A stretch of 64,000 nucleotides of DNA from an uncultured delta proteobacterium (GTDB lineage Bacteria; Myxococcota; Myxococcia; Myxococcales; 40CM-4-68-19), in assembly GCA_903911145.1 (NCBI GenBank), contig CAIWCD010000025.1, forward strand, positions 1-64,000. The letters run 5' to 3'. Positions 33,365-41,170 of the stretch are shown here, piece after piece. The notes under the pieces are model-generated. The model was not told where the DNA came from, did no database searches, and saw only the letters and a program-made list of their open reading frames with translations. The position numbers were made by a program, and so were the translations under genes. Positions within the stretch are counted from its first letter, which is position 1; each line of letters starts with the position of its first letter.

Positions 33365-34177
33365 TCAGGTATCGAGCGGCACTGCGAGCGAAGGCCTGGG
33401 CCGTGCGATCTTGCGACGCGGATCATCGGCAGCGAGCGGAGCCACGGCCGTACCCAGCGCGGTGAACTCGACGACGGGCGGACTCGACCCCGACTGCTCG
33501 CCGTGCGCCGCTTCGCTCACCGTCATGCCGACGATCCCGGTCGGCGCATCTGCATTTCCCGGCGGCCAGTCGCGGAAGAGATCTTCCTGGAGCCGCTCCA
33601 TCGCCAGCTCGCGCGCGTCGAAGAAGGCCTGCGTGTAGCTCAAGATCTCCTCGTCCTTGCCGCGGTGATTGCGCAGCTCGCGCGGATCGAGACCGTAGAC
33701 GCAGTTGCCCATCGCCACCGTGATCGGGCGGTAACCCGACGCGAGCAGCGTGACGAAATCGGCGGCGGAGAGATCGCTGTCGAAGGGCGCGCCATTCGCC
33801 AAACGCAGACTGGGCGCGCTCCGCAAGCTCGCGGGCGCGTGCGACGAGTCGAACGAGATCGCCGTGCCGATGGCGATGCACTTCACCACCTGCCTCGCTC
33901 CACGCCAGAGGTGGTGCTCGATCTCGAGTCGCAGCTGCACGATTCCGTCGGCATGGAGAGCTTTGGCCTGCTCGCGCAGACGCGTCACCGCGATCTTCCG
34001 CGCCTCTCGCATCGCCGTGCTCAGCCGCGTGATCTCGCCCGTCTTCACCGCCCAGTCGTACTGCGTGCCTGCCGTATAGACGGCCGAGCCGACGCACAGC
34101 CCGCGCGGGAGAAATCCTGCGCGCGAGAGCGTGAGCAGCTCGGTCACCGACAGCTCGCTCAATGCCGGGACCATCAT
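33365..34177 (-). CDS. tandem YbjQ-like (heavy-metal-binding domain) protein 4
   Basis: A 270-residue protein of two YbjQ/UPF0145-like domains (about 10-110 and 130-245). Domain 1 has AGFLPRGLCVGSAVY and the helix AREIAVTRLREQAK-type sequence ending ADGIVQLRL. Domain 2 has SDLSAADFVTLLASGYRP, AMGNCVYGL, ARELAMERLQ and EFTALGTAVA. It is the last and most diverged of four consecutive paralogues. It overlaps the preceding gene by four bases (ATGA). YbjQ proteins are small oligomeric proteins of unknown function, annotated as metal-binding on weak grounds. No signal peptide or membrane helix is present. Confidence 0.8.
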   Translation of the reverse strand: MMVPALSELSVTELLTLSRAGFLPRGLCVGSAVYTAGTQYDWAVKTGEITRLSTAMREARKIAVTRLREQAKALHADGIVQLRLEIEHHLWRGARQVVKCIAIGTAISFDSSHAPASLRSAPSLRLANGAPFDSDLSAADFVTLLASGYRPITVAMGNCVYGLDPRELRNHRGKDEEILSYTQAFFDARELAMERLQEDLFRDWPPGNADAPTGIVGMTVSEAAHGEQSGSSPPVVEFTALGTAVAPLAADDPRRKIARPRPSLAVPLDT

Positions 34178-35271
34178 TCGCCACCCTCCCCGGCCGATGC
34201 GATCTGATCATTTGCAGAGAGGATGAGCGCGGCCCGTCCGAGCTCGCCCGGCGTCGACGGCACCACCGCCGTGCCGATCACGAACAGCTCGATCACCTCG
34301 CCCGTCTGCAGCGCGGCGTTGCCGACGTTCACCGGCGTGTTGCGCCACGAGTGCTGCTCCTCGGAGACGGTCACCCCGACGACACCGACCGCGCCGAGCG
34401 CTTCTGCCTCGTCCTGCAGTCGCTCGATCGCCAGCTCGCGCGCGTCGTAGAGCGCGTGCGTGTAGTGCGTCAGCTCCGCGCTTGCGCCCGGTGTGCTCTG
34501 CAGCAGAGTCGGCGGCACGTAGTAGACGCAGTTGCCCATCACGAATCCGACGGGGCGATAGCCGCTCTTGATGAGCAGCCAGAAATCCTGGCCGGAGAGA
34601 TCCGACTGGAACGGCTTGCCATGCTTGTTGCGGTAATGCTCGCCCTCGCGATGGCGAATGGCCGTGCCGACCGCGATGAACTCAGCGGTGTTCGCGCCGA
34701 GCGCGTAGCTCGCCTTCGACGTCGCCTGCTGCCACGGCGCTTGCGGCACCTGCGTCCAGCCGTTGCGCGCGGTCCACTGCTTCCACTGCGACGCCGCGAG
34801 CGTCTCCCATCCCTGAAACCATCCCGCGGGCTGCACGGTCGGCGGACGACGAAAGCCGATCTCGTCGGCCCACTTCTTCCAGACGCGATACTGCTGCCAC
34901 TGCGCGCGCTGCGGATCGAGCGCGAGGTTGACGGTGAGCCGCACGCCGATGACGCCGTCCGCGCCGAGCGCCTCCGCCTCCTCTTCCATGCGGTTCATCG
35001 CCAACGTGCGCGCGTGATTGAGCGCCTTCGTCGTCGTCTCGAGTTCGCCCGCGGATTGGTTCTTGAGCATCCCCGGTTGCTGCGGGGCGACATGATAAAT
35101 CGACGTGCCCATCACGAGGCCCACGGGCTCGAATCCGGCCTCGCGCACGAGCACGAACTCATTCACCGAGAGGTCGCTCGTAAAGAGCTTGCGCTCCCGC
35201 ATCTCGCTGAGGCGCGCGCGCGCCTGCCCTGGAAGATCCTCGGCCAGCACCGGCTGATCTTGCGTGCTCAT
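34174..35271 (-). CDS. tandem YbjQ-like protein 3 with Trp-rich insertion
   Basis: A 365-residue protein with two YbjQ-like domains. The first starts FTSDLSVNEFVLVREAGFEP and the second FQSDLSGQDFWLLIKSGYRP. The first domain is split by an insertion at about residues 120-190 that carries nine tryptophans (W125, 131, 134, 151, 155, 163, 166, 172, 180) in a polar background. This insertion is absent from the other three paralogues. The usual closing strands EFIAVGTAI and ELFVIGTAVV are present. Both gene ends overlap their neighbours by four bases (ATGA), so translation is coupled across the group. Confidence 0.82.
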   Translation of the reverse strand: MSTQDQPVLAEDLPGQARARLSEMRERKLFTSDLSVNEFVLVREAGFEPVGLVMGTSIYHVAPQQPGMLKNQSAGELETTTKALNHARTLAMNRMEEEAEALGADGVIGVRLTVNLALDPQRAQWQQYRVWKKWADEIGFRRPPTVQPAGWFQGWETLAASQWKQWTARNGWTQVPQAPWQQATSKASYALGANTAEFIAVGTAIRHREGEHYRNKHGKPFQSDLSGQDFWLLIKSGYRPVGFVMGNCVYYVPPTLLQSTPGASAELTHYTHALYDARELAIERLQDEAEALGAVGVVGVTVSEEQHSWRNTPVNVGNAALQTGEVIELFVIGTAVVPSTPGELGRAALILSANDQIASAGEGGE

Positions 35272-36293
35272 TCGCCGCCCTCGTCTGCCTCGAGCGCAGC
35301 CTCTTCGGCCTCCTCGGCGGCGATGCGCACTTCGTCCTCATCGTCGTCGTCGTCGATGAGCGCGGCCCGTCGATGTCCGAGCGGCATCATCGAAAGAATG
35401 AGCGGCGGCGTCGTGTGGTGATCGCGCTCGACACCGGGCACGCGGCGCACGCCAGTCGCGAGCCAGCTCACGTCGACATCGAGATCATCGAGAGGACAGC
35501 CGCCCGAGCCGCACGGCACCTCGCGCACCGAGATCTTCAGATCGCTTCCGACGACGAACTCGGCCTGCTGCTGCTGGGCCTGCTCGAGCAGACGATCGCG
35601 CGCGATGTTGCGCGCCTGCAGCACCGCATCGCTCGCCGCTTTGATCTCGAGCGGACCGGCGCCGATCGGCTTGCGAGAGCCGGAGCCGGGGCTCTCTCCC
35701 GTCACGTGCCAGACGTGGTAGCGGCAGAACTCGAAGAGGAAACCAGTCGGCTCGAAGCCGTCCTGCGCGAGCGCCCAGAGATCCTGCCCGGAGAGATCGG
35801 TGACGATCGGCGAGTTGGGCGGATGCGTGATCCACGGCGCGCGCACCGCGGTGCCGACTGCGGTGAACTCGAGGATCTCGCCCCCGTCGTCGCCGCCCTT
35901 GCCGCGGCTGCCCATCGTGATCATGCGATCGCGCAGATGCACGCCGACCACCGCGTCCGCGCCGACGAGCGCCGCCTCTTGAAACAGTCTCGAGATGGCC
36001 GCCTTTCTCGAGGCGCGGTGCGCGTCTCCGATGACTTTGATCTCGCCGGTCTTGCCCTTGTAGTCGGGGATCTGCCCGACGTGGAAAATGCTGCTGCCCA
36101 TCACCTGCGAAATCGGCTCGCACTGGGCCTGCCTGCAGAGAACGAACTCGCGCACCGAGAGGTCGCTCGTAAAGAGGCGGCGATGAACGCCCGTCTCATC
36201 ACCAAGCCGCTGCTCGGCACGCAGTGGCAATCCTCCCTCGGCGACGCGCTTGAGGCTCGCCTTCAGATCGATCGGCGGACGGTTCGAACTCAT
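35268..36293 (-). CDS. tandem YbjQ-like protein 2 with acidic tail
   Basis: A 341-residue protein. Domain 1 (about 38-150) reads FTSDLSVREFVLCRQAQCEP, MGSSIFHVG and EFTAVGTAV. Domain 2 (about 160-290) starts VTDLSGQDLWALAQDGFEP but diverges, with the Cys-containing CGSGGCPLDDLDVDV before its last strand. A C-terminal extension of about 40 residues is strongly acidic (IDDDDDEDEV then Glu/Ala-rich), unlike the paralogues. The start directly abuts the preceding TAG. The acidic tail might bind metal or a basic partner; this is inference. Confidence 0.8.
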   Translation of the reverse strand: MSSNRPPIDLKASLKRVAEGGLPLRAEQRLGDETGVHRRLFTSDLSVREFVLCRQAQCEPISQVMGSSIFHVGQIPDYKGKTGEIKVIGDAHRASRKAAISRLFQEAALVGADAVVGVHLRDRMITMGSRGKGGDDGGEILEFTAVGTAVRAPWITHPPNSPIVTDLSGQDLWALAQDGFEPTGFLFEFCRYHVWHVTGESPGSGSRKPIGAGPLEIKAASDAVLQARNIARDRLLEQAQQQQAEFVVGSDLKISVREVPCGSGGCPLDDLDVDVSWLATGVRRVPGVERDHHTTPPLILSMMPLGHRRAALIDDDDDEDEVRIAAEEAEEAALEADEGGE

Positions 36294-37109
36294 CTAGTCG
36301 CCCACCGACAGGACGAGGTGCGGCTTGGCGATGTGATGGTCCTCGCGGATCGCAATGACGGCCGTGCCGACGGCGCTGAACTCGAGGACGCTGGGACCCC
36401 AGGTGTGGTTGTTCTCGTCGACGAAGACTCCGACGATTCCGGCGGCGCCGAGCGCTTCCGCTTCAGCCTGCATGCGCTCCATCGCCAGCTCGCGCGCGTC
36501 GTAGAACGCCTGCGTCGGACCCGTGAGCTCGCCGTTTTCCGGAGGGCGCACGTCAGCGCGACCGACGTTGTAGACGCAGTTGCCCATCACGAATCCGAGC
36601 GGTCGATATCCCGCAGAGAGCAGCGTCCAGAAATCCTGCCCGGAGAGATCGCTGGTGAACGGCTTTCCGTCAGCGCCACGAAACGAGGTACCGGGAGCGC
36701 CGCGCACGGCCGTGCCGATCGCGACGAACTCGATGACGTTCGCGCCCCACGCGTGCACGTTGAGCGTGAGCCGCACCGCGACGATTCCGTCTGCACCCAG
36801 CTCGTCGGCCTCGGCCTCCATGCGCTCCATCGCCAGCTCGCGCGCGCTGTACATCGCCTGCGTGAGTGTTGTGATCTCTCCACTCGCGGCGTTGTTGTCG
36901 AGCTGCGCGCCGATGTGAAAAATGCTGCTGCCCATCACGAGACCGAGCGGCTCGAAGCCCGCCTCCTTGACGAGCAGAAACTCGTTCACCGAGAGGTCGC
37001 TGGTGAAGAAGCGATGCTCCCGCATCTCCGCGAGGCGCTCGCGCGCGTGCTTCGGAAGCGAAGCGGACTGCACGCGCGACTGGGCCGACTGATCGTTCGG
37101 AGAGGTCAT
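36294..37109 (-). CDS. tandem YbjQ-like protein 1 (most canonical copy)
   Basis: A 271-residue protein of two similar domains. Domain 1 (about 33-135) has FTSDLSVNEFLLVKEAGFEP, LVMGSSIFHIG, ARELAMERMEAEADELGADG and EFVAIGTAV. Domain 2 (about 145-260) has FTSDLSGQDFWTLLSAGYRP, FVMGNCVYNVG and the same helix and strand motifs. The only cysteine common to the second domains of three of the paralogues is in GNCVY, so the label heavy-metal-binding is weakly supported. It is cytoplasmic by sequence. The gene starts 2 nt after the zinc-ribbon gene's stop. Confidence 0.84.
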   Translation of the reverse strand: MTSPNDQSAQSRVQSASLPKHARERLAEMREHRFFTSDLSVNEFLLVKEAGFEPLGLVMGSSIFHIGAQLDNNAASGEITTLTQAMYSARELAMERMEAEADELGADGIVAVRLTLNVHAWGANVIEFVAIGTAVRGAPGTSFRGADGKPFTSDLSGQDFWTLLSAGYRPLGFVMGNCVYNVGRADVRPPENGELTGPTQAFYDARELAMERMQAEAEALGAAGIVGVFVDENNHTWGPSVLEFSAVGTAVIAIREDHHIAKPHLVLSVGD

Positions 37110-37111
37110 GT

Positions 37112-37570
37112 TCAGCCCGCCTTGAGTTGCGCGAGGACCTGCGCCACGCGCGCGTTTTCATTCGCATGCACTGCAAGCGCACGCGTCAGCATCTCAACCC
37201 AGCGATCGAACGGCAGCGTCGCCGTCTTGAGCGCGATCCCGCGCACCATCTTCTTGTGCTGCGCGATGATCCCGTGCGGCTCGCGCTTCGCGACGAACAT
37301 GTCGATGTCGAGATTGAGCTCGAACAGCTCGAGCTTCTCGCCCATCGATTCGAACTTCGTGCGCCCGTTGAACCCGTGATGCAGCGAGTGCGCGAGCCGG
37401 TACATGAACTCTTCGATGTTCTGCAGATCGAGACGCAGGCCCGCCGCGAGCTGCTCTCCGTCGATGGCGACCTGCGTCTGCGCGCCACAATATTCGCATG
37501 CGTGAATACGGGCATCGGCAGCGGGCTTCATCATCGCGCCGCAACTGGGGCAACGGATCGGGGCGGTCAT
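37112..37570 (-). CDS. zinc-ribbon protein of the YbjQ operon
   Basis: A 152-residue protein with an N-terminal zinc ribbon formed by Cys7, Cys10, Cys25 and Cys28 (CPSC...CEYC). An acidic and helical region follows (NIEEFMYRLAHSLHHGFNG, FELNLDIDMFVAKREPHGI) with no family I recognise. There is no signal sequence. It overlaps the membrane protein gene upstream by four bases (ATGA) and is followed 2 nt later by the first YbjQ-like gene, so a shared function is very likely. The zinc ribbon could dock on the YbjQ-like assemblies. Confidence 0.8.
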   Translation of the reverse strand: MTAPIRCPSCGAMMKPAADARIHACEYCGAQTQVAIDGEQLAAGLRLDLQNIEEFMYRLAHSLHHGFNGRTKFESMGEKLELFELNLDIDMFVAKREPHGIIAQHKKMVRGIALKTATLPFDRWVEMLTRALAVHANENARVAQVLAQLKAG

Positions 37571-37986
37571 GGCTTTCCTGTCGCAAGTGAGGCCGCAGCG
37601 GGCAGGCCGATACCGAGCCCGACGACGGCAATATTCGCGGGGTCGCGCGGGTCGACGCGCAGCTCCACGGTGGCGCCCGGCAGCACGTCGCGCACGAGAT
37701 TTCCCGGAATGAGCACCATCGTTCCCACCTCATAGGGCGCCTTGCCCGGGAGTTCGACGTCAAGGAGTACCTCGCGCCGCTCGAAGCGAACCAGCGGCAT
37801 CCCCATGCTGCTGCGCATGCCGCCGGCCTGGCGAACGCCGGTGTTGTTCACCGAGAGAAAGATCCCGCGCGCCTGCACGCCGCTGCTCATCAGCTTCTGG
37901 TAGGCCGCGGCGGCCTGGCCGTTGCTGCGGCCTGCGATCATCATGATCGCCATCACGACAAAGCCGATAAAGAAGAGAGCAAACAA
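37567..37986 (-). CDS. membrane-anchored beta-domain protein, first gene of the YbjQ operon
   Basis: About 139 residues from a TTG start at 37986 that has AAGGA 7 nt upstream; no ATG fits before the membrane helix. One N-terminal helix (FALFFIGFVVMAIMMIAG) precedes a soluble domain rich in beta-strands with VRFERREVLLDVELPGKAPY and ATVELRVDPRDPANIAVVG. Such short membrane-tethered domains occur in DUF3592-like and similar proteins, but the match is loose. It would place at least one component of the six-gene operon at the membrane. Confidence 0.68.
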   Translation of the reverse strand: MFALFFIGFVVMAIMMIAGRSNGQAAAAYQKLMSSGVQARGIFLSVNNTGVRQAGGMRSSMGMPLVRFERREVLLDVELPGKAPYEVGTMVLIPGNLVRDVLPGATVELRVDPRDPANIAVVGLGIGLPAAASLATGKP

Positions 37987-38094
37987 TCCGGGTTCCTTGG
38001 TTGGGGCGAAGACGGTAGCGCGCCCAGTGCTGACCCAGCAAGGCGTCCTGCGTTGTCGCCCATCTTCGCCGTTGCGGGTGTTAGTTTGGCCCGC

Positions 38095-38559
38095 GTGAAC
38101 AACCCAGCCGAGCTGAATGCCGCCGATGCGATCAATGCCATGCACGAGGGGACGTGGGCGGCCACGCTCGGTCTGAAGCTCCTGCACGCATCGCGCGACG
38201 AGGTCATCGGAGAGTTTGAGATCCGTCCCGATCACAGACAGCCTCACGGCATCGTTCATGGCGGCGTCTACTCCAGCGCAATCGAATCGCTCGCGTCGAT
38301 CGGCGCGGCGCTCGACGCCCTGGCGCACGGCAGGACAGCGGTGGGTCTGGAGAACCACACGACGTTCGTGCGCGCCGTCCGCGAGGGTGTGCTGCGTGGA
38401 ACCGCGCGGCCACTCACGCGCGGACGCAGAACACAGGCCTGGGAGGTCACGCTCACGACGACGGAGGGCGCGCTCGTTGCCACCGGCCGCGTGCGGCTTC
38501 TCGTCCTCGAACCGGAATCAACCGTCGCAGGCGCAGCGCTCGGCACGAACGTGGAATAG
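38095..38559 (+). CDS. PaaI-type hot-dog thioesterase
   Basis: A 154-residue acyl-CoA thioesterase-like protein. The hallmark is IVHGGVYSSAIESLAS, the HGG...E/D region of PaaI-type hot-dog enzymes. It follows a GEFEIRPDH strand, and AVGLENHTTFVRAVREG comes later. A GTG at 38095 gives the usual family length; longer upstream frames run antisense into the neighbouring operon's promoter region. It is divergent from the YbjQ operon across about 108 bp and convergent with the MFS gene. Confidence 0.88.
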   Translation: MNNPAELNAADAINAMHEGTWAATLGLKLLHASRDEVIGEFEIRPDHRQPHGIVHGGVYSSAIESLASIGAALDALAHGRTAVGLENHTTFVRAVREGVLRGTARPLTRGRRTQAWEVTLTTTEGALVATGRVRLLVLEPESTVAGAALGTNVE

Positions 38560-38602
38560 AGAGAAGCGTTGGTGGAGCTGTATCAACAGGGTTGGCGGCA
38601 TC

Positions 38603-39877
38603 TCAGGACTCGTGGAAGTCGAGATCGACGCCGAAAGACTCCGGCAATGTCGCGAGGCCGATGAACGCGATCACCAGCGTGACCGCACCCACCACGATCG
38701 CCGCGACGATCACACCGCTGCCGGCCGCGAGCGCCTTGAACGACAGCGTCAGGAGGGGGACCGCGCCGCGCACGAAGTTCGGCACTGTCGTCGTCGCAGT
38801 CGCACGGAGATTCGTTCCAAACAACTCCGCCGCGGTCGACACGAACAGTGCCCAGTACCCCGTCGCCACTCCGGCCACAACACAGAGAGCGTAGAACACG
38901 GTCAGCGACGTTCCACCGACCCAGAAGAAGAGGGTCAGCGCGACCACAGCACCGGCCAGGAAGATGGCCAGTGCCTTCTTTCTTGATCTCAGACTCTGGC
39001 TGAGTAGTCCGCAGCCCAGGCCACCCAGCGAGCAGCCAGCATAGCAGCAGAACAGCGCCGTTGCAGGCGTCGGCGCAGGTGTAAGGCCCAGCTTCGCACC
39101 GATGATGTCAGCGAAAGTGAATGGAATTCCTATGACGTACCAGACCGGAATTCCTACCGCGATGATGGCCAGATACCGGGTGAACCTCAGACGGTTCGTA
39201 AAGAGCGACAGGAATCGCCCGCGTGGAACATTCTGGTCTGCCGCGGCCGCACGGAACATTCCCGATTCCACCACGCCAATGCGCAGCGCGAGCAGCAGGA
39301 GGCCCATCGCGCCTCCGATAAAGTAGGCGACGCGCCAACCCGGATGCGGCAGGCCCGTGAATGCGCCTCCGATGACGCCAGCAAGCAGGCCTCCGGAAAC
39401 GCCGATCGCGCCGACGAGCGTCGTGCCGATGCCGCGGTTCTCTCTTCCCATCAATTCTGAGACCAGCGTGACTCCCGCTCCCAGCTCTCCCGCGAGGCCA
39501 ACTCCCGCGATCAACCGCCACGCCGCATAGGCATCAACCGAATGCACCATCCCGTTCGCGAGGTTCGCCAGCGAATAGAGGGTGATCGATCCGAAGAGGA
39601 CGGAGAGGCGCCCGCGCTTATCGCCTAGAATGCCCCAGAGAATGCCGCCGACGAGCATTCCACCCATCTGCATGTTGAGCAGGTAGATGCCCTGGTTGGT
39701 CAGCAGATCCTTACAGGCCGGAGAGTCGAGCGGTAGGCCCGCGCAGACTCCGAGGTCGAGCAGGCTCGGCCTGCGCACCATTCCGAAGAGGATCAGGTCG
39801 TAGATATCAACCAGATAACCCAGGCTCGCGACAATCACTGCGAGCGTGACGGCACGCCTTGTTTGCGGAGTGTGCAT
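38603..39877 (-). CDS. MFS transporter (sugar/metabolite:proton symporter-like)
   Basis: A 424-residue protein with about 12 hydrophobic helices. The cytoplasmic loop between helices 2 and 3 carries GILGDKRGRLSVLFGS, the DRxGR-type motif of the major facilitator family. Helix 4 has WRLIAGVGLAGELGAGVTLVSELMGRENRG, as in the metabolite:H+ symporter and organic-cation-like branches. The substrate cannot be read from sequence. The ATG at 39877 places the first helix shortly after the start. No operon partner is apparent. Confidence 0.9.
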   Translation of the reverse strand: MHTPQTRRAVTLAVIVASLGYLVDIYDLILFGMVRRPSLLDLGVCAGLPLDSPACKDLLTNQGIYLLNMQMGGMLVGGILWGILGDKRGRLSVLFGSITLYSLANLANGMVHSVDAYAAWRLIAGVGLAGELGAGVTLVSELMGRENRGIGTTLVGAIGVSGGLLAGVIGGAFTGLPHPGWRVAYFIGGAMGLLLLALRIGVVESGMFRAAAADQNVPRGRFLSLFTNRLRFTRYLAIIAVGIPVWYVIGIPFTFADIIGAKLGLTPAPTPATALFCCYAGCSLGGLGCGLLSQSLRSRKKALAIFLAGAVVALTLFFWVGGTSLTVFYALCVVAGVATGYWALFVSTAAELFGTNLRATATTTVPNFVRGAVPLLTLSFKALAAGSGVIVAAIVVGAVTLVIAFIGLATLPESFGVDLDFHES

Positions 39878-39974
39878 ACCAGAAAGGACATGCCACGAAA
39901 GCCGCGAGCGACGCGCGCCTTTTCGTCCTGCCCTCGGCACCCGCAACGCGCCGAGGGATGCAACCAGAGAACGA

Positions 39975-40598
39975 CTAACCGTAGGTGAACGTCAGCGCGG
40001 CAAGTCCAGTGAAGGTCTTGTAGGTCGCCGAGTTGGTGTCGTTGTTGTTGTCGCGATTTCCTCCGCCGATTCCCTGCAGCGAGATCCCCAACCCGAGCCG
40101 GTCTGAGATCCACCACTGCTTACCCAACGTGACCGTAGCCGCAAGACCGACGTCGCTGTGACTGTCGCTGCCGTCGCTGTTGGTTACCGCCAGTCGGGTC
40201 AGATCCAGAGACACTCCGAGGAACAGATTCGCAGGCATGAGAAAGAATCCAATACCCAACCCGAGGCCTCCATAGTTCAACGTGGTGTTCTTCGCGATCG
40301 AGTTGCTCCCTGCAAACTGCACGTTGGGATTCGGGCAGGCCATCCCCCAGACCTCTCCGTAGAGGACAAGATTCGGGGCAATCGCTCCACCGAGTGCAGC
40401 ACCGAGCATTCCCGTTCCGCCAGTGCTGGTTGCTGTCACACCCGCATAGTTCGCGCTGGCGTGGAGATATCCGATTCCGCCCTCAACGCGGACGAACAGT
40501 CCGTCGTGGGATTCGGAGTGCCGGTCATCATCGGCACGGGCAGAGGTTGCTGCAGTGCAGAGGGCTAGAGAGATCGCAATCGCGATGGATGCGCGCAT
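39975..40598 (-). CDS. outer-membrane beta-barrel protein
   Basis: A 207-residue protein with a signal peptide (MRASIAIAISLALC to TSARA). The mature part alternates short amphipathic strands and Gly/Ser/Asn turns, and the last strand ends in an aromatic-Gly pair (LTFTYG), typical of small outer-membrane barrels. No specific family is recognised. The second of two adjacent ATGs is preferred because AGGAG is 6 nt upstream of it. It is probably monocistronic. Confidence 0.78.
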   Translation of the reverse strand: MRASIAIAISLALCTAATSARADDDRHSESHDGLFVRVEGGIGYLHASANYAGVTATSTGGTGMLGAALGGAIAPNLVLYGEVWGMACPNPNVQFAGSNSIAKNTTLNYGGLGLGIGFFLMPANLFLGVSLDLTRLAVTNSDGSDSHSDVGLAATVTLGKQWWISDRLGLGISLQGIGGGNRDNNNDTNSATYKTFTGLAALTFTYG

Positions 40599-40664
40599 CA
40601 TTGACTCCTGAATCACAACGGTTTGGAAGGACGACGTTCAACAAGAGCGGCCAGCGGCGGACGC

Positions 40665-40844
40665 TCAGGCAGCGATGGTCAGTAAGGGGTGAGAGGCTCG
40701 TCTTGCGGCGCGCAGCAGGCGTGCGACGGCCTGGCTGGCCAGTCGAGAGACCTCGCGCGGATCGTTGAGTTCCCGCGTCGCGCCGTCGAATGCGGAGGCA
40801 ATCAGGTTGCCGAGTCTTGCGAACTTGTAATCGTGGTTGGTCAT
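40665..40844 (-). CDS. small protein of 59 residues, uncharacterised
   Basis: The minus strand reads MTNHDYKFARLGNLIASAFD and continues with ATRELNDPREVSRLASQAVARLL to a stop at 40665. The composition is typical of a soluble helical protein, and the codons show the local GC-rich third-position bias. It lies in a 570-bp space (40602-41170) that otherwise holds only a short inverted repeat. The ribosome site before the ATG is weak (GGGA). It may be a genuine short gene or a fragment. Confidence 0.45.
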   Translation of the reverse strand: MTNHDYKFARLGNLIASAFDGATRELNDPREVSRLASQAVARLLRAARRASHPLLTIAA

Positions 40845-40945
40845 TCCCGGTTGCTATTCACTGACCGTGCCAGCCGCTCCACCCTCAACGGTCGCTCATA
40901 GGATGCGCGCTGGGCGCGGTCACTGCGCCTGTTGTGCGATCTCAC

Positions 40946-40958
40946 CGTTCAGCGAACG
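40946..40958. repeat. inverted repeat CGTTC-AGC-GAACG
   Basis: Perfect 5-bp arms followed at once by another CGCGAACGC, in the region upstream of the OmpA-like gene. It shares arms with the palindromes at 17949, 26296, 29515 and 49147. Apart from this, 40845-41170 shows nothing recognisable. Confidence 0.35.
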
Positions 40959-41170
40959 CCTCGCGAACGCTTTCCCACCACAGTTGGTCGGCCACGGCCA
41001 GGACCGCTGCTCCAGCCCTTGAGTCTGAGATCCGCGCAGATGCGTCCGTCGTCATTCAGCGCGCGGCGTCGTGGCACTGCGCTTGCTCAATCGCCGAGCA
41101 GCAGACGTTGGGTCGCCCTTTGCGGGCTTAACCTCGTGCCTTGACCCGGTTCGCTCTGCGGAAAGTATCT

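Noticed and set aside
33365-37109. Heavy-metal binding as the stated function of the YbjQ-like proteins
   Set aside because: No conserved Cys/His cluster is seen; the only cysteine shared by several domains is the one in GNCVY. The name is a family label rather than evidence.
35373-37379. 668-codon open frame on the plus strand
   Set aside because: It is antisense to the YbjQ-like operon. The encoded protein is Arg/His/Asp-rich without motifs, as expected of a shadow frame in GC-rich DNA.
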